A stretch of DNA of 25,596 nucleotides from positions 1-25,596 of the forward strand of contig CALCKT010000048.1 of the NCBI GenBank assembly GCA_937965785.1. The letters are read 5' to 3'. Source of the stretch: an uncultured Propionibacteriaceae bacterium (GTDB lineage Bacteria > Actinomycetota > Actinomycetes > Propionibacteriales > Propionibacteriaceae). The stretch's first letter is position 1. Every line of letters begins with the position of its first letter. Below are positions 16,108 to 24,348 of the stretch, in pieces. The position numbers and the translations under genes were made by a program. The notes beneath the pieces are model-generated. The model did not search any database, had not been told where the DNA came from, and saw only the letters and a list, made by a program, of their open reading frames with translations.

Positions 16108-16904
16108 CAGGCCTCCTCGACGGTGACCAGGGAGGCGACCTCATCGGGGGTCAGCGCGTACAGGGCGTCGCGCCAGGCGATCTCGAAACTGGCCGGGCCC
16201 TTCGCTTCGCGGCCCGCCACGGTGCCCGCGGCCGCGAACAGGGCGTGGGCGGCGACGACCGCGTCGTGCGGGCAGGGATGCTCCCGGGTGGCGCCGAGCG
16301 CCGCCGCGACCAACGCGCCGAGCGAACAGCCCGTGCCGATCACCAGCGGCATCAACGGGTCACCGCCGTGGACGCGCGTGGTCCGCGATGTACTGACCAC
16401 CACGTCGACCTCCCCGGAGATCGCCACGACGGTCCCGTGCCCGTCGGCCAGTTCCCGCGCCACCCCCACCGCGGCCTCGACGGGGTCGGTGGAGTCCACT
16501 CCCCGACCCCCGGCGCTGGCGCCCGCCAGACCCAGGATCTCGGACGCGTTGCCCCGGATCGCGGCGGGGGAGAGGTCCAGCAGCTCGCGGGCCAGGGCGG
16601 TCCGCGCCGGCAGCGCACCGACCGCGACCGGGTCGAGCACCCACGGGGTGCCCGCCTCGTGGGCTGACCTGGCGGCGGTCCGCTGGGCCGTGTGCTGCTC
16701 CGAGGAGCCGTTGCCGACGTTGATCAGCACCGCCGAGGCGATCCCGGCGAAGATCCCCGCCTCCTCCGGGAGGTCGATCATCGCGGGCGCGGCTCCGGCG
16801 GCCAGCAGGACGTTGGCGGTGATCTGCGGCACCACGGTGTTGGTCAGGCAGTGGACCAGCGGGGTCGTGGCACGGAGGTGGGTGAGGACGGACGCGATGT
16901 TCAT
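16107..16904 (-). CDS. thiM: Hydroxyethylthiazole kinase
   Basis: A 265-residue kinase that phosphorylates the thiazole moiety salvaged from thiamine. Seen: PLVHCLTNTVVPQITANVLL, AAPAMIDLPEEAG, the LDPVAVGALPAR region, GNASEILGLAG and the C-terminal GTGCSLGALVAAALG with the conserved Cys. It is the first gene of the operon, 3 to 9 bases downstream of the aptamer's end. Its RBS (AAGGGA) is inside the 3' strand of the riboswitch stem, so control is probably at translation initiation. No thiC or thiG is in view; the operon is salvage plus condensation. Confidence 0.95.
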   Translation of the reverse strand: MNIASVLTHLRATTPLVHCLTNTVVPQITANVLLAAGAAPAMIDLPEEAGIFAGIASAVLINVGNGSSEQHTAQRTAARSAHEAGTPWVLDPVAVGALPARTALARELLDLSPAAIRGNASEILGLAGASAGGRGVDSTDPVEAAVGVARELADGHGTVVAISGEVDVVVSTSRTTRVHGGDPLMPLVIGTGCSLGALVAAALGATREHPCPHDAVVAAHALFAAAGTVAGREAKGPASFEIAWRDALYALTPDEVASLVTVEEA

Positions 16905-16909
16905 GGCGC

Positions 16910-16992
16910 TCCCTTCGTCAGTGCGAACTGCATCAGGTTCGACGAGTTTGATCTCAGCCCCTTGCGGTGGGGCACCCCGGCGTTCTGGAAGG
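16910..16992 (-). ncRNA. TPP riboswitch (THI element)
   Basis: Read on the minus strand, the conserved core elements appear in order: GGGGTGCCCC, GGGGCTGAGA, ACCTGATGCAGTTCGCACTG and ACGAAGGGA. A closing stem can form between CCTTC (near 16988-16992) and GAAGG (16912-16916). That 3' strand is also the thiM RBS, so ligand binding would hide the RBS. A clear promoter was not found. Confidence 0.95.
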
Positions 16993-17044
16993 TTAGCAGG
17001 AGTTTCCGAACGGGTCGCGGCGTGACCAATTTCGACCGCCGGGG

Positions 17045-17073
17045 TTCACAAAACACCCCTCGCTAACTAAGGT
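17045..17073 (+). promoter_or_regulatory. Candidate promoter of the second subtilase gene
   Basis: TTCACA (17045-17050) and TAAGGT (17068-17073) are 17 bases apart. It faces away from the thiamine operon. Prediction only. Confidence 0.4.
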
Positions 17074-17116
17074 TTGCCTCAAGTACCTGGACGATGTGTC
17101 GCCACTTTGTGGTGCC

Positions 17117-17137
17117 GTCCGGGGTCGCACTCCGGAC
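17117..17137 (+). promoter_or_regulatory. Leader hairpin upstream of the second subtilase RBS
   Basis: GTCCGG (17117-17122) pairs with CCGGAC (17132-17137), loop of nine bases, after CTTTGTGG and just before the RBS GAAAGG (17141-17146). It mirrors the hairpin at 2356-2371 in the paralog although the stem sequence differs. Confidence 0.35.
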
Positions 17138-17153
17138 TATGAAAGGCAGAACT

Positions 17154-20100
17154 GTGCGACGTAGCAGACTATTGGCCATGATCGGGGTGTTGGCTCTCAT
17201 CACCCCGGTGGCAATGGCCTCGGCCGACGAGACAGCTGATCCGCAGAACATATCCGATCTGATCAAGCCGGCCCCGAAGGCCGAGATTCCCGCTGAAACC
17301 GCCAAGGAGATCCTCAAGGAGCAGGGTCCGGTCACGGTGATGGTGGAGCTCAAGGAGGATCCCGTTGCGGTCGTCAAGGCGCGCAAAGGGGGTTCCCTGA
17401 GCGAGAGCGAGGAAAAGCAGATACAGGACGATCTCGACGAGGCCCAGAAGAAGGTGGCCGCGCAGGTGGTCGTCCTGGGAGGAACCGTCGAGAACCGCCT
17501 GCAGTCCGCCTACAACGGCCTGCGGGTGACGATCGACAGTGGCCAGCTGTCCAAGGTCGAGGCAATCGACGGGGTCAAGAGCGTGCAGGCCATTCCCGAG
17601 CACGAGCGAAGCAACACCAATGGCGTGCCCTACATCGGCGCCCCGAAGGTCTGGCAGGGTGCGGGCGGCACCGGCTACACCGGCAAGGGCGTCAAGATCG
17701 CCATCATCGACAGTGGAGTCGACTACACCCACGCCACCTTCGGTGGGGAAGGCACCCCGGACGCGTTCGTCGCGGCCACCGCGGCCTCTGATCCGAGTTC
17801 CCACTACGGCTCCCGCGTCAAGGGTGGACACGACTTCGCGGGCGACTCCTACACCGGGCAGAACACCCCGCAGCCGGACGCCAACCCCATCGACTGCGAG
17901 AAGTTCGGGCACGGAACCCACGTGGCGGCCACCGCCGCCGGGTCAGGGGTGACCACTGACGGCGAGACCTACAAGGGTCCCTACGACTCCACCACCCACA
18001 ACAACGAGTTCCGGGTTGGTCCCGGCGTGGCTCCCGAGGCCGATCTGTACGCGTTGAAGATCTTTGGTTGCGAGGGGCAGAGCAGCCTCACCGCAGATGC
18101 CGTCGACTGGGCCGTCAAGAACCACATGGACGTGATCAACCTGTCGCTCGGCTCGCCGTTCGGCAGGGCCACCGACCCCGATGCCGTCGCCGTCTCCAAT
18201 GCGGTGGCAGCAGGTGTCGTGGTGGTCTCCGCCGCGGGCAACGCCGGTTCGCAGCCCTACCTGACGTCCTCGCCGGGCACCGGCGCAGGGGTGATCTCCG
18301 TCGCCGCCAACGATCCCATGGAGAACTACCCGGCCGCGCAGCTCACCATCGACGGCAAGACGATCCAGACCATCAACGTCAACGGCGCCAAACTCCCCCA
18401 GAGCGCGAAGCTCCACGTCCTCAGAACCGAGGACAACAAGATCTCGGCCGGCTGCGATCGTGACGAGTACGCCAGTGTTCCGCGCGGGGCCATCGTGGTC
18501 ACCAGGCGCGGCGACTGCGCCCGTGTGCTGCGCGCCATGAACGCCCAGCGCTGGGGTCTGGCGGGAGCCATCATGATCAACGACAACGATGAGTTTCCTC
18601 CCTACGAGGGCCTGATCACCGGCAACCCCGAGACCGGTGAGCAGTGGCGGGTCAACGTTCCGCTGCTCGGGGTGAAGTCCTCCGACACCGAGGCCATCGT
18701 CGCCGCCCACGACAAGGAGGTCACCCTGACCGCCAACGAAATCCCCAACAGGGACTACGGCAAACTCGCGGATTTCAGCTCCGCGGGTCCGCGCAGCGGT
18801 GACTCGGCCGTGCGCCCGAACGTGACCGCCCCCGGCGTCTCGATCCTGTCGGCGGCAGTCGGTACCGGAAACCTCGGTCGCGCCGACTCGGGTACCTCCA
18901 TGGCCACCCCGAACGTCACCGGCGTGGCCGCTCTCGCAGTCCAGGCCCACCCGGACTGGAACGCCCAGGAGATCGCGGCCTCTCTGGTCAACACCGCCGA
19001 TCCCGAGAAGGTCGGCGGATACGACCCCACTCTCGGGGGAGGTCTGATCGACCCCGTTGATGCGGTCGGCGCCTCCGTCGTCGCCTACGGTGACTCCACG
19101 GAGGTCAACGGCACCGTGGTGCGTGAGGCTGGGCTCAGCTTCGGGTACGCGGAGTCGTCCACCACCTTCGAGGCCACCCGCAAGGTCACTCTCGTCAACA
19201 AGGGAACCGAGGCGGCTCAGTTCACCGTCAGCTCGCAACCGGCCGAGAAGTCGAAGAAGGCCACCATCTCCTTCAGCCAGGAGAAGATCACGGTTCCAGC
19301 GGGCGGCAGCGTGGATGTCGACGTCAAGATCACCGTGTCGGCCTCCGACGTGCCCAGCGGAGTCAACAGCCCGAAATCGCCGTGGTTCTACGAGGCCTCC
19401 GGCAACCTGAAGTTCACCGGGTCCGACGGCAAGACCCTGACCATGCCCTACCTGCTGGTTCCGCGTTCCCTGTCCAACGTGAAGGCGGCAAACACGCCCA
19501 CGCCCAAGGGAACCGATGTCACCTTCACCAATGAGGGCGGCGCGGTCGCTGCCTACACCGCGATCTACACGTGGGGTTTGAGCGATCCGGCCGACATCCC
19601 GGACGGGGTCGACAGCGGCCAGGACCTGGCCAGCGTCGGAGTGGCGAGCTACGGCGACGAGATGCTCAGGACCGTGAACTTCGCGTTGAACTCCAGCTCG
19701 CGGTTCTCCAACCCGGCCCAGCTCATGTACAACGTCGACATCGACAACGACAACGACGGCAAGGCCGACTACCGGATCATCAGCATGGACTCCGGGCTGG
19801 TGCGTGCGAAGGACATCAACGGCATCGCCGAGGTGTTCGTGGCGGATCTCTCCGATGGAAAGGTCTACGCATCCGGTTCGATGACCCTCGCCCCGACGGA
19901 CTCCAGCACCGTGGTGCTGCAGGTGGTCGCCAGTCAGGTCGGCATCAAGGGCAAGTTCAGCTACACCGCCTACGCCACCGATCTCAGGAACGAGGCGGCC
20001 GTCGACACCATCGGACAGTGGGCGCAGTACGACCCGACGAACAAGCCCTTCAACGACGGCCAGTTCTTCAAGGTCAACCAGGGCGAGTCGAAGACCTTCA

Positions 20101-20390
20101 ACCTCGAACGCAACGACGCCGCCTACACCGACCAGAAGACGCTCGGATACATGGCGGTGGCCTTCGACAACGCCCAGGGCGTCACGGAGGCCATCACGGG
20201 GGAGCTGAACAAGGGCGCCGAGCCCACGGCCTCCCCAACCACCGCACCGACCAGCACCGTGACACCGACCGGAACCGCGTCCCCGACCGGAACCGCGACA
20301 CCGACGAGCACGGATCCGGGCACGCCGGGCCGGCCCACCAGCAAGACGCCGGTCAGGCCCGGTCTTCCCAGGACGGGTGAAGGTCTCTGA
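17154..20390 (+). CDS. Second secreted subtilisin-like serine protease (S8) with LPRTG C-terminus
   Basis: A 1078-residue paralog of the protease at 2395-5655, collinear over its whole length. It has a signal peptide (to about 25), I9 propeptide, S8 domain with D186 (IIDSGVDYTH), H253 (GHGTHVAA), oxyanion Asn in SAAGNAGSQPY and S582 (SGTSMATPNVTG). Then come the protease-associated-like insertion, beta domains, and a DNDNDGKADY calcium-loop-like motif near 865. The tail is PTGTA/PTST-rich and ends PGLPRTGEGL, again without anchor or basic residues. Start GTG 17154 is chosen over ATG 17139 and ATG 17094 because it aligns with the TTG of the paralog, has GAAAGG at 17141-17146, and gives the same residue number for the catalytic Asp. 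Confidence 0.93.
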   Translation: MRRSRLLAMIGVLALITPVAMASADETADPQNISDLIKPAPKAEIPAETAKEILKEQGPVTVMVELKEDPVAVVKARKGGSLSESEEKQIQDDLDEAQKKVAAQVVVLGGTVENRLQSAYNGLRVTIDSGQLSKVEAIDGVKSVQAIPEHERSNTNGVPYIGAPKVWQGAGGTGYTGKGVKIAIIDSGVDYTHATFGGEGTPDAFVAATAASDPSSHYGSRVKGGHDFAGDSYTGQNTPQPDANPIDCEKFGHGTHVAATAAGSGVTTDGETYKGPYDSTTHNNEFRVGPGVAPEADLYALKIFGCEGQSSLTADAVDWAVKNHMDVINLSLGSPFGRATDPDAVAVSNAVAAGVVVVSAAGNAGSQPYLTSSPGTGAGVISVAANDPMENYPAAQLTIDGKTIQTINVNGAKLPQSAKLHVLRTEDNKISAGCDRDEYASVPRGAIVVTRRGDCARVLRAMNAQRWGLAGAIMINDNDEFPPYEGLITGNPETGEQWRVNVPLLGVKSSDTEAIVAAHDKEVTLTANEIPNRDYGKLADFSSAGPRSGDSAVRPNVTAPGVSILSAAVGTGNLGRADSGTSMATPNVTGVAALAVQAHPDWNAQEIAASLVNTADPEKVGGYDPTLGGGLIDPVDAVGASVVAYGDSTEVNGTVVREAGLSFGYAESSTTFEATRKVTLVNKGTEAAQFTVSSQPAEKSKKATISFSQEKITVPAGGSVDVDVKITVSASDVPSGVNSPKSPWFYEASGNLKFTGSDGKTLTMPYLLVPRSLSNVKAANTPTPKGTDVTFTNEGGAVAAYTAIYTWGLSDPADIPDGVDSGQDLASVGVASYGDEMLRTVNFALNSSSRFSNPAQLMYNVDIDNDNDGKADYRIISMDSGLVRAKDINGIAEVFVADLSDGKVYASGSMTLAPTDSSTVVLQVVASQVGIKGKFSYTAYATDLRNEAAVDTIGQWAQYDPTNKPFNDGQFFKVNQGESKTFNLERNDAAYTDQKTLGYMAVAFDNAQGVTEAITGELNKGAEPTASPTTAPTSTVTPTGTASPTGTATPTSTDPGTPGRPTSKTPVRPGLPRTGEGL

Positions 20391-20410
20391 CCGATCCCGC
20401 CCCAACACGC

Positions 20411-20440
20411 CGTGGCCCCCGGGAGATCCCGGGGGCCACG
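20411..20440 (+). terminator. Terminator after the second subtilase
   Basis: A 14-bp GC-rich inverted repeat (20411-20424 with 20427-20440) is followed by CCCTTTT, 21 bases after the stop. Confidence 0.85.
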
Positions 20441-20581
20441 CCCTTTTCCCGACCTGTCGGCTGGGTAGGGTGGGTCCCCGCCCGGTGCGCTCACCTGGCG
20501 GATGCCGGAGGGCTGCACCGCCCGCGAGGAAGAACTCCTCGAGGATCTGCTCTCCGACTTGAAGGGCGATATCCTGGGCCC

Positions 20582-20815
20582 GTGACTCAGTTTCAGGGCG
20601 GGGCCGTCACGGAGTGGGGAAAAGTCGCCTTCGATGACCTGCCACGGGCCGATCTGGTGCTGGACCGCGTCTATGAGGGCGGGCTCGCCAAGAACGCCGG
20701 TGCCGACCCGATAGGAAAACTCGTTCCCGTCGGAAATCAGGGTGGTTTCAGGTTCGCGGGGAGTGTGCGGCGTGGAGATGTGAAATTGATGGTGCTCTAC
20801 ACGGCGGTGTCATAG
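20582..20815 (+). pseudogene. N-terminal stub of an AspBHI-like restriction endonuclease
   Basis: A 77-residue frame from GTG 20582 reads DDLPRADLVLDRVYEGG, GADPIGKLVPVGNQGGFRFAG, DVKLMVLYT and then TAVS stop. The VYEGG, KLVPVGNQGGFR and VLYT pattern is what I recall for the N-terminal domain of AspBHI-type modification-dependent restriction endonucleases. Such proteins are several hundred residues; this one stops exactly where the IS30-like element begins (about 20806), so the gene is truncated by insertion. The 140 bases upstream hold a short acidic frame ending ELLEDLLSDLKGDILGP that overlaps the GTG; its nature is unknown. Confidence 0.55.
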
Positions 20816-21929
20816 GGTCGTGGCAACAGTGCTTGTCGGGGAGGGGTTGTTGGTGCGGCGTATGTTGATGATGCAGGATCGGGCAGCGATTGCGAAGGGG
20901 CTGCGAGAGGGATGCTCGCTGCGGCGGATCACAGGGTCGGGTCATGGTGGATCGGTGTCGGTGGTATATCGAGAGGGATACGCCGTAACGGTGGGAAGTG
21001 TGGGTATCAGCCGGTGTGGCAGCTGATGTGAACACACCTGAAACGCCGGTCCTGGCCAAAGGCCCGCAAAATTCGATGCCGCATCGGGTCCTCAAGGCTC
21101 GGGTGTTGGCGGATTTGAAGCGTTCCAGGACACCCCGCCAAATCGTCGGGGGGACCCCAAGGCTGGGGGCTTGTGATGGCAGTCTAGAGAATCTGTGCAG
21201 GGGCTTCCCCGGCAGCTGAAGGGAGTAGTTGGTGTCCCATGAGGCCGTCTACACCAGGGTTCTATACCCCCCTACCGGCAAGCAGGATCTGGCCCGTCAC
21301 AGGAGTCATGTTTGTGTTCGAAGCGCACCAGAGGTCGGCCGCGTCAACCTGGTGGGTGCTGCGCGCCCATCCAGTTCGTGGGGGTGGTCGGCACTGGTTG
21401 ATCATCCCCTGAGGATGTGGCTGATCGTAGGGCACCTGGGGCACCGGGGAGGTGTGGCCTGATCATCGGGAACCTATGGCACCTCAGCGGCAGCGACCCT
21501 GGTAGAGCGCACCACCCGGATCCGTGGATGATTCTGGCTCTACCCGTTGGGGAAGGAACACCTGAGGGTTTGTGTGATGTCTTTGGTCGATCACAACCGA
21601 CACCATCCCAGATGTGATGCGGGGTTCCTTGACCTCGGGGTCAGGGTTCGGAGATGCACCTGTCATGCCGCGCTCACCCTGGCAACCGACATGAAGGTGT
21701 ACTTCGCTCATCCTCGCTCTACCGTAGGGGACGGGGAACCAACGAGAACACAGGCGGGCTGAATCTGTGAATACCTCTGACCCACAGAGCATCCGGATCA
21801 CCACACACCAGCCCTACTACAGGCGCCATCGCCTAAGAGCTTGGGTGGACGCCCCAGAGCAGCCTTGGCGTGGCCCAACTCCACGCGAAGCATACGAACG
21901 CCTACTCGTTGCTTCCACCACTTGACACC
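20806..21929 (+). mobile_element. Decayed IS30-family insertion sequence
   Basis: Pieces of one IS30-type transposase appear in order but in shifting frames: QDRAAIAKGLREGCSLRRI (N-terminal HTH, near 20875), VLADLKRSRTPRQI (near 21105), VSHEAVYTRVLY (near 21232), LIIGNLWHLS (near 21460), AALTLATDMKVYFAHP (near 21670) and the C-terminus TPREAYERLLVASTT ending at 21925. Many frameshifts and stops make it inactive. GGTGTCA at 20806-20812 and TGACACC at 21923-21929 look like the inverted terminal ends, giving about 1.12 kb, normal for the family. No clear target duplication seen. Confidence 0.8.
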
Positions 21930-21952
21930 AAGCTCCACTCAACTGATAGATT
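21922..21952 (+). promoter_or_regulatory. Outward hybrid promoter candidate at the IS30 right end
   Basis: TTGACA (21922-21927), a perfect -35, is part of the IS30 right terminus. GATAGA/TAGATT at 21945-21952, outside the element, could be the -10 with 17-19 bases spacing. It points toward the peptide/transporter genes starting at 21998. Confidence 0.4.
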
Positions 21953-21997
21953 CTAGAAGTCTTGGGAGCTATCCGCAACGAAGTAAGGAAGTTCACC

Positions 21998-22102
21998 ATG
22001 AACCAAGAGATTAATAACCAGAACAGTGTTTTCGCGTACTCGGCAGCGAAGAAGTCCAACCCGACGCTTTTGCCACCTTGTCTGCTCATGCACAACGACT
22101 GA
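21998..22102 (+). CDS. Short reading frame with strong RBS, possible RiPP precursor start (broken)
   Basis: ATG 21998 follows AAGGAAG (21985-21991) at good spacing and opens a 34-codon frame beginning MNQEINNQNSVFAY. The start site looks genuine. However, from about 22018 the same DNA reads, in another frame, as a continuous radical-SAM maturase tail, so most of this 34-residue product is probably a shadow. The likeliest history is a deletion that joined the first codons of a small precursor-peptide gene to the end of a maturase gene. An intact 34-residue peptide cannot be excluded. Confidence 0.3.
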   Translation: MNQEINNQNSVFAYSAAKKSNPTLLPPCLLMHND

Positions 22103-22284
22103 TTCGGAAAGAGTTGGTGTTCAGTAAGCCGGTGTGTCAAGACTGTCGACTGGCAGCCCTTTGTGGAGGGGGTTGTCGCGCGGAAGAGGACTCAAATGGA
22201 TACCCGTGTCAGGCTGGCTGCGACTACTTCGCGCTAGCTGTGGCCTTTTATGCAGAGCATGTCTCATCAGCGCCGAGTCGCTAA
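22018..22284 (+). pseudogene. Radical SAM/SPASM maturase, C-terminal remnant
   Basis: The frame reads EEVQPDAFATLSAHAQRLIR, then KPVCQDCRLAALCGGGCRAE and NGYPCQAGCDYFAL, ending at TAA 22282-22284. The spacing C-x2-C-x5-C-x3-C is the canonical SPASM auxiliary Fe-S cluster motif, typical of peptide-modifying radical SAM enzymes. The N-terminal CxxxCxxC radical SAM core is absent and TAA at 22015 closes the frame upstream. Its end overlaps the start of the MFS gene, as in a compact RiPP operon. Confidence 0.75.
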
Positions 22285-23452
22285 CCTTCTTCTCCTAGCG
22301 ACAGTTGCCGCTTCGATTAGCGATCTGCTGTTGGACTTGCAGGTCGCTTGGTCTCTAGCGTCCAACCTCGGTTCTGTGCTCGCCCCAGCGACAGTGCTGG
22401 CCTCATCGCTCCTCTTCAGGGCGGCCATGTCGGTCGTGGTTGGTGGCATTGTCGACCGATATGCGCCCCGTACGACCATGCTGCTGGGCTTGATAGGGTC
22501 GCTCTTGCTGCTCCTTGCGTTCTTGGCGTTCGTTCCGATCATCCTGACGAACTTACTTGCCGCAGTTGTCTTCGTTCTCGCGAACGATTTCTGTCAGTCG
22601 ATATTCCGACGATCAAGCCTGATCATGGCCTCCCGGTCACTCCGGACAGAGGTGTTCATCAAATTCCAAGCCAGGACTGGCGTTGCTGGCCGCCTGGTAG
22701 GTACTGCAGGCCTCTTGTCATCGGGAGTGCTCATAGCTTTTGTGAGCGTCTCGGTGGTCGTCATGATCGTCGCCTTCGGATACATGTGTGCTGCGGTGGC
22801 GTGCTTCTTTGCGACCCCGGGAGCGACGAGAGATGCTCGGAAACCGAGGGAGCGCTTGACACTCGCTGGAGACTTACGCTTGGTAGGCGGCATGCTGATG
22901 AGGAGCAGGTTTCTTCGTGGTTTCACACTTGTACTCTTCGTAGCGAATCTTGCATATGGTTTCGTTCCTCAGCTGCTACCACTGGCCTTGTCGATAGATG
23001 AATCCGTGCAAAGTCTCACGATGATACGCGCTGGAATTGCAGTGGGAGAAATCATTGGACTGGTTATTGTGGAACGTTTCTCCCGGCATGTCGGTCGACT
23101 ATTCCGATTGAGCATGATTGGAGGTGGAGCCTCTGTAGTCTTAGCTACCGCCGGGGTTCCGATGTGGCTAGTCGTAGGAGCGTTTCTACTGTATGGAGTC
23201 TTCGACGCCCTAAGTCAGCCGCTGTTCAGCTATGCGGTCAAACAGATTGACGAGGAGCATAGAGCCCGCGTGCTGGGCGGGATTGATGCCATCGTGCTGC
23301 TCTCTCCGAGCGTTGGACTATTCATAGGGTCTTGGTTAGCGGAAGGTGGAGTGTTGCTGTCCGGGGTCTTTGTTTGCTTAATCTTTGTCGTCTGTCTTCT
23401 GATAGTTCACCGTAATCCTGTGTTGTCCAATCCGAAGCTGGAGCGGGAGTAA
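22259..23452 (+). CDS. Major facilitator superfamily transporter
   Basis: A membrane protein of about 397 residues with roughly twelve hydrophobic spans and the MFS loop 2-3 motif GGIVDRYAPRTTML near residue 65. A second-half partner motif VERFSRHVGRLFRL occurs near 280. The start is ATG 22259 or ATG 22250 (three codons earlier), both overlapping the end of the maturase remnant. The position, between a SPASM maturase tail and an acetyltransferase, suggests export of a modified peptide; by itself the sequence cannot define the substrate. The frame is intact even though the upstream cluster is broken. GC is lower than in the housekeeping genes. Confidence 0.8.
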   Translation: MSHQRRVANLLLLATVAASISDLLLDLQVAWSLASNLGSVLAPATVLASSLLFRAAMSVVVGGIVDRYAPRTTMLLGLIGSLLLLLAFLAFVPIILTNLLAAVVFVLANDFCQSIFRRSSLIMASRSLRTEVFIKFQARTGVAGRLVGTAGLLSSGVLIAFVSVSVVVMIVAFGYMCAAVACFFATPGATRDARKPRERLTLAGDLRLVGGMLMRSRFLRGFTLVLFVANLAYGFVPQLLPLALSIDESVQSLTMIRAGIAVGEIIGLVIVERFSRHVGRLFRLSMIGGGASVVLATAGVPMWLVVGAFLLYGVFDALSQPLFSYAVKQIDEEHRARVLGGIDAIVLLSPSVGLFIGSWLAEGGVLLSGVFVCLIFVVCLLIVHRNPVLSNPKLERE

Positions 23453-23458
23453 CTTTCA

Positions 23459-24088
23459 ATGTCTAGCCCCATTCTGGCATGCGAGCTACGATGGCTAGCC
23501 AGCATTGGATGCCATGTTGAGACTGATTCGATGGGCCTTATATCTGTTTGTCGCGCTGACCTTCAGGCAACCGACTTCAACTTCAAGGTCCTTTCGCGAG
23601 AGGTGGCACTCGAGAATCTCCCGCCCGGGTGCTTTCGGGTCTCCTCCTTGGATAGCACGTCTGGGCGGATCGCGATTTGGTTGATGGCGCACAGGTCTTC
23701 TGTGGAGGTTGAATATGATGTGAATCTACTCCGCGTGTCTCCGCCACTGTCGTCCTCGGATGACCATCTGCGGGTTGAGTACGCAGACTGGAGAGGTAAT
23801 GGGGCAACGTCGGCCGTAGATGAACGCGAGTTCTATCATTTTCTGAGTGACGATAGCACAGCTGTCGCGTGGTACTCGTTAGTTCGTTCCGAGGAAGTCG
23901 CGGGAGTGTTCGACGTCGGAGTCCGCGAAGACCGACGCGGCTTGGGCATAGGAACAGCTATGATGGGTTCCATCGGTTCAAGAACCCCCTTGTTCGTGCA
24001 AACGTGGTCGTCAAATCGGTCCGCACTGGGCTGCTATTCAGCGGCAGGATATGTGCCGTTGGAGCGCCTTGTTCGCGTAGTCCTGTAG
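23459..24088 (+). CDS. GNAT-family N-acetyltransferase
   Basis: A 209-residue protein whose C-terminal half has the GNAT fold: VAGVFDVGVREDRRGLGIGT (motif A, acetyl-CoA pyrophosphate loop R-x-x-G-x-G) and SNRSALGCYSAAGYVPLERL (motif B region). The first 100 residues are less recognisable and may be a second degenerate GNAT lobe or a substrate domain. ATG 23459 lies 6 bases after the MFS stop, so the two are co-translated from one message. In RiPP loci such enzymes can acetylate the product or give self-resistance; here that is inference. Confidence 0.75.
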   Translation: MSSPILACELRWLASIGCHVETDSMGLISVCRADLQATDFNFKVLSREVALENLPPGCFRVSSLDSTSGRIAIWLMAHRSSVEVEYDVNLLRVSPPLSSSDDHLRVEYADWRGNGATSAVDEREFYHFLSDDSTAVAWYSLVRSEEVAGVFDVGVREDRRGLGIGTAMMGSIGSRTPLFVQTWSSNRSALGCYSAAGYVPLERLVRVVL

Positions 24089-24112
24089 AAGACAGAGCCT
24101 GGCAGCTTTCGA

Positions 24113-24348
24113 GGCTCTTCGGACCTTACCGTGGGGTGAGCGTGGATCCAGGAGCTGGCGTGTCGGCGGGGTGAAGGGGGTCGAGGCCCTTAAGAAATCG
24201 GGGTTACCACACCATCTGATCTTCCTGATCTTCAAGGACCTCGACGATGCCTGATCATACTTCCTGCTGCCGTGCCTCCGGCGGTGGGACTGTCAGCCCA
24301 ATGGTGTTTCTGGCCTGATACGCCGGCGTAGCTGGTGGGGAAGGTCGC
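24113..24348. other. Intergenic IS debris with ISL3-like terminus
   Basis: GGCTCTTCGGACC at 24113 resembles the GGCTCTTC terminus of the ISL3-like element at 25121. GGACTGTCAGCCC near 24287 resembles an IS256-type end. No gene is supported in this stretch; it leads into the IS256 fragment. Confidence 0.35.

Noticed and set aside
15439..17025. Plus-strand open frame of 528 codons across thiE and thiM
   Set aside because: Opposite-strand shadow; it also runs through the TPP riboswitch.
17943..20408. Long minus-strand open frame (821 codons) opposite the second subtilase
   Set aside because: Same kind of shadow as above; composition is low complexity and no family is seen.
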